From Vagococcus xieshaowenii (GTDB taxonomy: Bacteria > Bacillota > Bacilli > Lactobacillales > Vagococcaceae), in NCBI RefSeq assembly GCF_004792515.1, contig NZ_CP038865.1, positions 1,138,001 through 1,202,000 on the forward strand: a DNA stretch of 64,000 nucleotides. Direction: 5' to 3'. The notes beneath the pieces are model-generated. The model made no database searches. It was not told where the DNA came from and saw only the letters and a list, made by a program, of their open reading frames with translations. Shown one piece after another: positions 60,106 to 64,000 of this stretch. The first letter of the stretch is position 1; each line of letters starts with the position of its first letter. Position numbers and translations under genes: made by a program.

Positions 60106-60252
60106 TTAAAAATCTGACCAACCATCTTCTGAAGAGTCGGTGTTATCTTCTTTTTTTTCATTCTTTTTTTCTTTTTTATTCATTAGAATGATATTCACTA
60201 CGGCAATCATTAATAAAAGTAAAACAAATAGTTTACCAATAAAGAACAACAT
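60106..60252 (-). CDS. Small membrane protein, 48 residues, next to the prohibitin-like gene
   Basis: The ATG at 60252 is preceded by AAGGTGAG, which lies inside the end of the prohibitin-like gene; the two genes are 2 bp apart. Residues about 3-23 (LFFIGKLFVLLLLMIAVVNII) form one membrane helix, written here as a description rather than a full sequence. A charged tail rich in Lys, Asp, Glu and Ser follows and ends in GWSDF. I do not recognise it. The coupling suggests a partner or assembly factor of the SPFH protein. Confidence 0.7.
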   Translation of the reverse strand: MLFFIGKLFVLLLLMIAVVNIILMNKKEKKNEKKEDNTDSSEDGWSDF

Positions 60253-60254
60253 GC

Positions 60255-61067
60255 TTACTCACCTTCTTTTATAACCGCACTTGCCCCATTTACTGTTACC
60301 CATCCATGTTCTTTGCGGGCTTGTGCTTCTTCGTACTTAATCAAATTCTCAGTAATTGAATCGGCAATTTTCTTGTTTGATGCAGCTTCTGCTTCTGCCT
60401 GTTTTGTCGTTTCATATGCTTTAGCGTCTGCTTGTGTTTTTTTCGTTTCTGCATCAAGTTTAGCTTTTTCATTTTCTTGTCCAGATAAGACAATCGCATC
60501 AATTGATTTTTGTGTTTCCTCATCAATTTCAGGAACACCAACTGTAACATCTTCAACAACAAAACCTTTAGTTTCTACTGCTTTTGAGTAATTAGTTAAT
60601 AACTGTGCTTCTGCTTCCGATGATTTCCCTGAAAGAATATCTAAAATAGTATATTTGGAATAAACTTCACGTGCCTCTTTTTGTAACTTAGATTTTAACC
60701 AACCTTCTTCAATATCCGCTGAGGTAATGTTACCAAATTCTTTAAACATTGCTGAAGTTTTTGTTGGGTCAATTTTATAATCATATTTAATATTTACAGC
60801 TGTTTTTTTTCCATCTGATGTAGCAATTGACATATTTTCAGCTTGAATTGTTTGCAGACGAATTGGATATTGTGTCACTTTATCTAGTCCAACGAATTTA
60901 ATTCCTTGACCTAATGTTTCATCTCGAACCCCACCATTGATTGAGTAGCGAACCCCTACATAACCATTCTCAATTCTTTCAAACAAAACAAAAGCTGCTA
61001 TTACAGCTATTACTGCAACTAGCACTAAGCTAAGAATATTTTTAATCATTTTTGTACGTTTCATCAT
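60255..61067 (-). CDS. Prohibitin/SPFH-domain membrane protein
   Basis: The protein of about 270 residues has one N-terminal membrane helix (about 10-30). An SPFH domain follows with ERIENGYVGVRYSINGGVRDE and PIRLQTIQAENMSIATSDGKK, then a long helical stretch rich in Ala, Glu and Lys (about 195-250) as in prohibitins and flotillins. Such proteins form ring-like scaffolds in the membrane and are also found in phages. The start is taken at ATG 61067 behind GGGGGAAATA; the next ATG is an alternative. Its role here is not known. Confidence 0.85.
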   Translation of the reverse strand: MMKRTKMIKNILSLVLVAVIAVIAAFVLFERIENGYVGVRYSINGGVRDETLGQGIKFVGLDKVTQYPIRLQTIQAENMSIATSDGKKTAVNIKYDYKIDPTKTSAMFKEFGNITSADIEEGWLKSKLQKEAREVYSKYTILDILSGKSSEAEAQLLTNYSKAVETKGFVVEDVTVGVPEIDEETQKSIDAIVLSGQENEKAKLDAETKKTQADAKAYETTKQAEAEAASNKKIADSITENLIKYEEAQARKEHGWVTVNGASAVIKEGE

Positions 61068-61150
61068 TATTTCCCCCTGTATACTTAATCTTATCGTTAT
61101 TATGACATGAAAATCATAACTAATCAAATAACGGAAGTATAATTATAAAA

Positions 61151-61197
61151 AATAAACAAAGGAAAGTCTCTTGTGTACTTACTTCCCTTTGTTTATT
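61151..61197. terminator. Terminator after the aldo/keto reductase gene
   Basis: AAACAAAGGAAAGT and ACTTCCCTTTGTTT pair with one mismatch around a 13-nt loop, with T-rich sequence on the minus-strand side (ATTTTT). The arms extend to AATAAAC/GTTTATT, so it may work in both directions. Confidence 0.8.
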
Positions 61198-61200
61198 TAT

Positions 61201-62190
61201 TTAAGCCATTAATATTTGATCAATTTTACGCTCTTCTTCCTCACTAAATAACAAATTATTCAAAGCATTCAAATTACTCTCAAGTTGAGACATTTTACTT
61301 GCACCAATAATTACACTTGATACACCCTCTTTTCTCAAATTCCAAGCAAGGGACATCTCTGCTAATGTTTGGTTCCGATTTTGTGCCACCTCGTTTAAAG
61401 CCTTCACTTTATACAACGTATCCAAGACACGCTCTTCATCTAAAAAAGGACTATCATCACGGGCAGCTCTTGAATTATCAGGAATACCATGTAAATAGCG
61501 ATCTGTTAATAAGCCTTGAGCTAATGGACTAAATACTACCGCTCCTAGTCCTTCTTCTTCCAACACATCCAATAACTCATCTTCAATTTCACGATTGAAC
61601 ATATTATATTTAGGTTGATGAACAACAAAAGGCGTGCCTAATTTTTTTAATAATTTGCTTATTTCTTTTGTTTCTTTTGGTTGATAATTTGAAACACCTA
61701 CATATAGGGCTTTCCCCTGTCTCACTAATAAGTCTAGCGTATGAGCTGTTTCTTCAAGTGGCGTGTTAGGGTCTGGACGATGGTGATAAAAAATATCAAA
61801 ATAATCTACCCCAACTCGTTGTAAACTTTGATCACAACTAGCAATTAAACTTTTCTTTGATCCCCACTCTCCGTATGGCCCTGGCCACATATAATAACCT
61901 GCTTTTGATGATATAATAAGTTCATCTCGGTAACCTTTCAAGTTTTCTCTTAATATGCGACCAAAATTAATTTCTGCCGAACCTGCAGGTGGCCCATAAT
62001 TATTAGCCAAATCAAAATGTGTAATGCCTTCATCAAAGGCCTTCATAATAATATTTTTCTGATTATTCAAGCTATCCACGTCACCAAAATTATGCCATAA
62101 TCCTAATGAGATAGCAGATACCTTTAATCCAGAGTTTCCAAGATTACGGTACGTCATATGATCATATCGTTTACTGTTAGGTTGATACAT
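61201..62190 (-). CDS. Aldo/keto reductase (YghZ-like)
   Basis: The 329 residues form an AKR barrel with NADPH-binding and the catalytic tetrad: Asp in FDLANNYG, Tyr just after it, Lys in IISSKAGYYM and His in FYHHRPDPN. The sequence MTYRNLGNSGLKVSAISLGLWHNFG and the GPPAGSAEINFGRIL stretch resemble the L-glyceraldehyde-3-phosphate reductase (YghZ/GpR) subgroup. That subgroup detoxifies L-GAP and methylglyoxal. The Met at 62190 (MYQPNSKRYDHM) is used; GGAGG precedes it. The real substrate is not certain. Confidence 0.88.
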   Translation of the reverse strand: MYQPNSKRYDHMTYRNLGNSGLKVSAISLGLWHNFGDVDSLNNQKNIIMKAFDEGITHFDLANNYGPPAGSAEINFGRILRENLKGYRDELIISSKAGYYMWPGPYGEWGSKKSLIASCDQSLQRVGVDYFDIFYHHRPDPNTPLEETAHTLDLLVRQGKALYVGVSNYQPKETKEISKLLKKLGTPFVVHQPKYNMFNREIEDELLDVLEEEGLGAVVFSPLAQGLLTDRYLHGIPDNSRAARDDSPFLDEERVLDTLYKVKALNEVAQNRNQTLAEMSLAWNLRKEGVSSVIIGASKMSQLESNLNALNNLLFSEEEERKIDQILMA

Positions 62191-62387
62191 CGTTAAATCC
62201 CTCCATTTAATTACTCTTCCTAATTTTTCTTACATCAAATTCATCAGCATGGGTAAGTTACACTACCAGCGTTTTGTTTACGCTTTCAAAATAGTTTTAG
62301 TAACATCTATTCTTACAAAATATTATGCCTATTTTCCTTTAAAAATTTGTATACTTTATTATATCAAACAACTTTGTAAGGGGATAC

Positions 62388-62430
62388 AAAAAAATCTCTC
62401 GTTATTATTTTGTTTATACGAGAGTTTTTC
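62388..62430 (-). terminator. Terminator after the MATE transporter gene
   Basis: CTCTCGT pairs with ACGAGAG (62396-62402 with 62418-62424) around a 15-nt loop, followed by TTTTTTTG on the minus strand. Confidence 0.75.
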
Positions 62431-62433
62431 TTA

Positions 62434-63801
62434 TTAATTAATATTTTTTTGCCATCTACCTGTCTTAAAGCGCCACATGAAGACGATGCTTCTAATCCCC
62501 CATTCCAACGTCATAATAACAAATAATCCTATCAAACCATACCCTAGCTTAATGCCCACTACATAACCCACGCCTACTCTAAATAACCACATAGTGAGTA
62601 ATGAAACTTTTGTGGTGAAAACACCATCACCAATAGCTCTCAAACTTGAAGGTAAGATAAAACTTGGACTCCAAAATAAAACGTGCATAATCAAGGTATT
62701 AATATATATCCTAAAAATTAACGGAATCAATTCAGACGGAGCATTAAATAACTTCATCGCAAATGGAAATAGTGGCAACATAACCAAATGAATAAGGACA
62801 AACGATCCCATTCCTGTAAGAACAAAAGTTTTCGTTAATTTTTTTATATCGTGAATACTCCCCCTTCCTACCGCTTGCCCTATAATTGGCACTAACGCAG
62901 TAGATAAGGCACTGGGGATAATTTCGGCCATTTGTATCCATGAAACAGATATCGCATTTGCAGCTATATAAGAAGTCCCTAGACTGACAATCATTATTTG
63001 CATGATAATTTTACCACCGTTAAAAAACATATATTCAGCAGCAAAAGGGATCGCCGTTTGAATAATCACTTTATCTTCTTTCGGTTGGATTGATAAAATA
63101 TCTTGTTTCGTTAAATTAAATTGATGGCTCTGACGATATAAATTCATACCCGCGACGCCTAACGTCAAATAACGCGAAAGTAACAGTGAAATAATTAAAC
63201 CACTTATCCCCTGATGTAACACAATGACAAAGACAAAATTACTGGCTAAATAAAGAGTATTCATAATTAAAGAATTTTTTAAGGACTCTTTGGTCTTTCC
63301 AATCCCTCTTAAGCTACCATTAATTCCTTCTATAATACTGTGAGCCGGATAGCTACATAATATCCCAATAAAATAGATACGTGCGTTGTGCATCACCAAA
63401 TCATCAGCAGTACCAAATAACAAACCTAAAATAAACTGATGAAAAATCAAAAATAATAACATAATGATACTTCCGACAATAAATGTTGAATGAATAACAC
63501 CCGCACTTAGCTTTCCTAATTTTTTGAATTCTTTTTTCCCAAAAGTCTGGGCAATTAATACCGTTCCTCCCAGTCCAATAGCTGAAAAAATTTGAACTAG
63601 AAAAATATTAAGGCTCCCAATCATATTGACCGCACTAATGGCCTCTTGTCCAGAAGAACTAATCATCGCGGTATTGATAAAATTAAAACTAACTAAAAAA
63701 AACTGATCAATCATCACCGGTAATAATATAGTAAAAATTTCACTACTTGTGACGCCTTCTCCAGTAAAATAGCCCCTGATTTTGTTCATAATTTTTTTCA
63801 A
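62434..63801 (-). CDS. MATE-family multidrug/cation efflux transporter
   Basis: The 455 residues have about 12 membrane helices in two six-helix halves, the pattern of MATE antiporters. Conserved family features include the opening ILLPVMIDQFFLVSFNFINTAMIS and later IGLGGTVLIAQTFGKKEFKK and SLRGIGKT. MATE proteins export drugs or other cations in exchange for Na+ or H+. The nearest functional type is uncertain. The ATG at 63801 has AAAAAAATTATG before it and no strong ribosome site, so a later start is possible. Confidence 0.85.
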   Translation of the reverse strand: MKKIMNKIRGYFTGEGVTSSEIFTILLPVMIDQFFLVSFNFINTAMISSSGQEAISAVNMIGSLNIFLVQIFSAIGLGGTVLIAQTFGKKEFKKLGKLSAGVIHSTFIVGSIIMLLFLIFHQFILGLLFGTADDLVMHNARIYFIGILCSYPAHSIIEGINGSLRGIGKTKESLKNSLIMNTLYLASNFVFVIVLHQGISGLIISLLLSRYLTLGVAGMNLYRQSHQFNLTKQDILSIQPKEDKVIIQTAIPFAAEYMFFNGGKIIMQIMIVSLGTSYIAANAISVSWIQMAEIIPSALSTALVPIIGQAVGRGSIHDIKKLTKTFVLTGMGSFVLIHLVMLPLFPFAMKLFNAPSELIPLIFRIYINTLIMHVLFWSPSFILPSSLRAIGDGVFTTKVSLLTMWLFRVGVGYVVGIKLGYGLIGLFVIMTLEWGIRSIVFMWRFKTGRWQKNIN

Positions 63802-63877
63802 TATAATTCGTCTACCTTCCTATCGTCGCTCCTATTGACTTAACTACTTCTATCATAAGCTATTTACATTTAAATGA

Positions 63878-63910
63878 CAAAAAAGGAATCATGATTTTCA
63901 TGATTCCTTT
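63878..63910 (-). terminator. Terminator after the transaldolase-like gene
   Basis: AAAGGAATCATGA pairs exactly with TCATGATTCCTTT around a 3-nt loop (63882-63894 with 63898-63910), followed by TTTTTTGTC on the minus strand. Confidence 0.85.
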
Positions 63911-63919
63911 AGACTATCA

Positions 63920-64000
63920 TTATTGTTGTTTAAATGTTTCCCAATCTTTTAAAAAGGTCGCAATCCCTGAATCAGTTAACGTATGATGCATCATACTAGC
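63920..64000 (-). CDS. Transaldolase / fructose-6-phosphate aldolase-like protein (C-terminal end only)
   Basis: Only the last 26 codons lie in the window. They read ...HHTLTDSGIATFLKDWETFKQQ and stop at 63920. This matches the C-terminus of the small transaldolase/FSA (TalC) family, which transfers or cleaves dihydroxyacetone units of sugar phosphates. A strong terminator follows. The rest of the gene is beyond the right edge, so the assignment is based on a short piece. Confidence 0.6.
   Translation of the reverse strand, partial: ASMMHHTLTDSGIATFLKDWETFKQQ

Noticed and set aside
1-64000. CRISPR arrays, tRNA or rRNA genes
   Set aside because: No regularly spaced repeats and no tRNA- or rRNA-like sequence were noticed on reading; I could not run a covariance scan.

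Overview
The window is a chromosomal segment of a low-GC Gram-positive bacterium of the order Lactobacillales. The gene families, two PstB paralogues, T-box leaders, frequent TTG/GTG starts behind strong AGGAGG sites and a PurBox-type pur promoter fit Enterococcaceae. Vagococcus is my best guess for the genus, but this is recognition by eye, not a search result. Nearly all genes lie on the minus strand. The plus-strand exceptions are one antiporter gene and an AT-rich islet of two genes.

Layout on the minus strand, with operons read right to left. Positions 1-13.2 kb hold a complete de novo purine operon, purEKBCSQLFMNHD, preceded by a PurBox/promoter and followed by a truncated methenyl-THF cyclodeaminase/cyclohydrolase gene. 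Positions 13.3-18.4 kb hold a phosphate uptake operon, pstS-pstC-pstA-pstB-pstB-phoU, behind a promoter with three related direct repeats. Positions 18.7-24.1 kb hold secA and then prfB-ftsE-ftsX; prfB has the classical programmed +1 frameshift. Positions 24.3-27.5 kb hold the plus-strand islet: an Mga-type regulator and a secreted coiled-coil protein ending in a degenerate sortase-like domain. It is bordered by an intact ISL3-family element at 27.57-29.10 kb.

Positions 29.2-35.3 kb hold lepA, clpB, a DUF2187-like gene and an unrecognised 255-residue gene. Positions 35.4-45.6 kb hold glyQS behind a glycine T-box, then the conserved rlmN / phoH-pgpH-ybeY-dgkA-era-recO block. A CPA1-type cation/proton antiporter (plus) and a thiolase (minus) follow. 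Positions 49.3-54.8 kb hold ftsK, a separate small gene that duplicates only the FtsK membrane domain, topB and a DUF1033 gene that overlaps topB.

Positions 54.9-58.5 kb hold metNIQ behind a methionine T-box, a GcvH-like lipoyl protein and an ArsC/Spx-family protein. Positions 58.6-60.1 kb hold a decayed IS3-family element sitting exactly in the loop of a transcription terminator. Positions 60.1-64 kb hold a prohibitin-like gene with a tiny membrane-protein partner, an aldo/keto reductase, a MATE transporter and the end of a transaldolase-like gene.

Most of the window is ordinary housekeeping sequence. The best leads are the Mga/sortase-like islet, the stand-alone FtsK membrane-domain paralogue, the IS3 insertion that splits a terminator hairpin, and the small membrane protein paired with the prohibitin-like gene. 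I found no CRISPR array, tRNA, rRNA or prophage.
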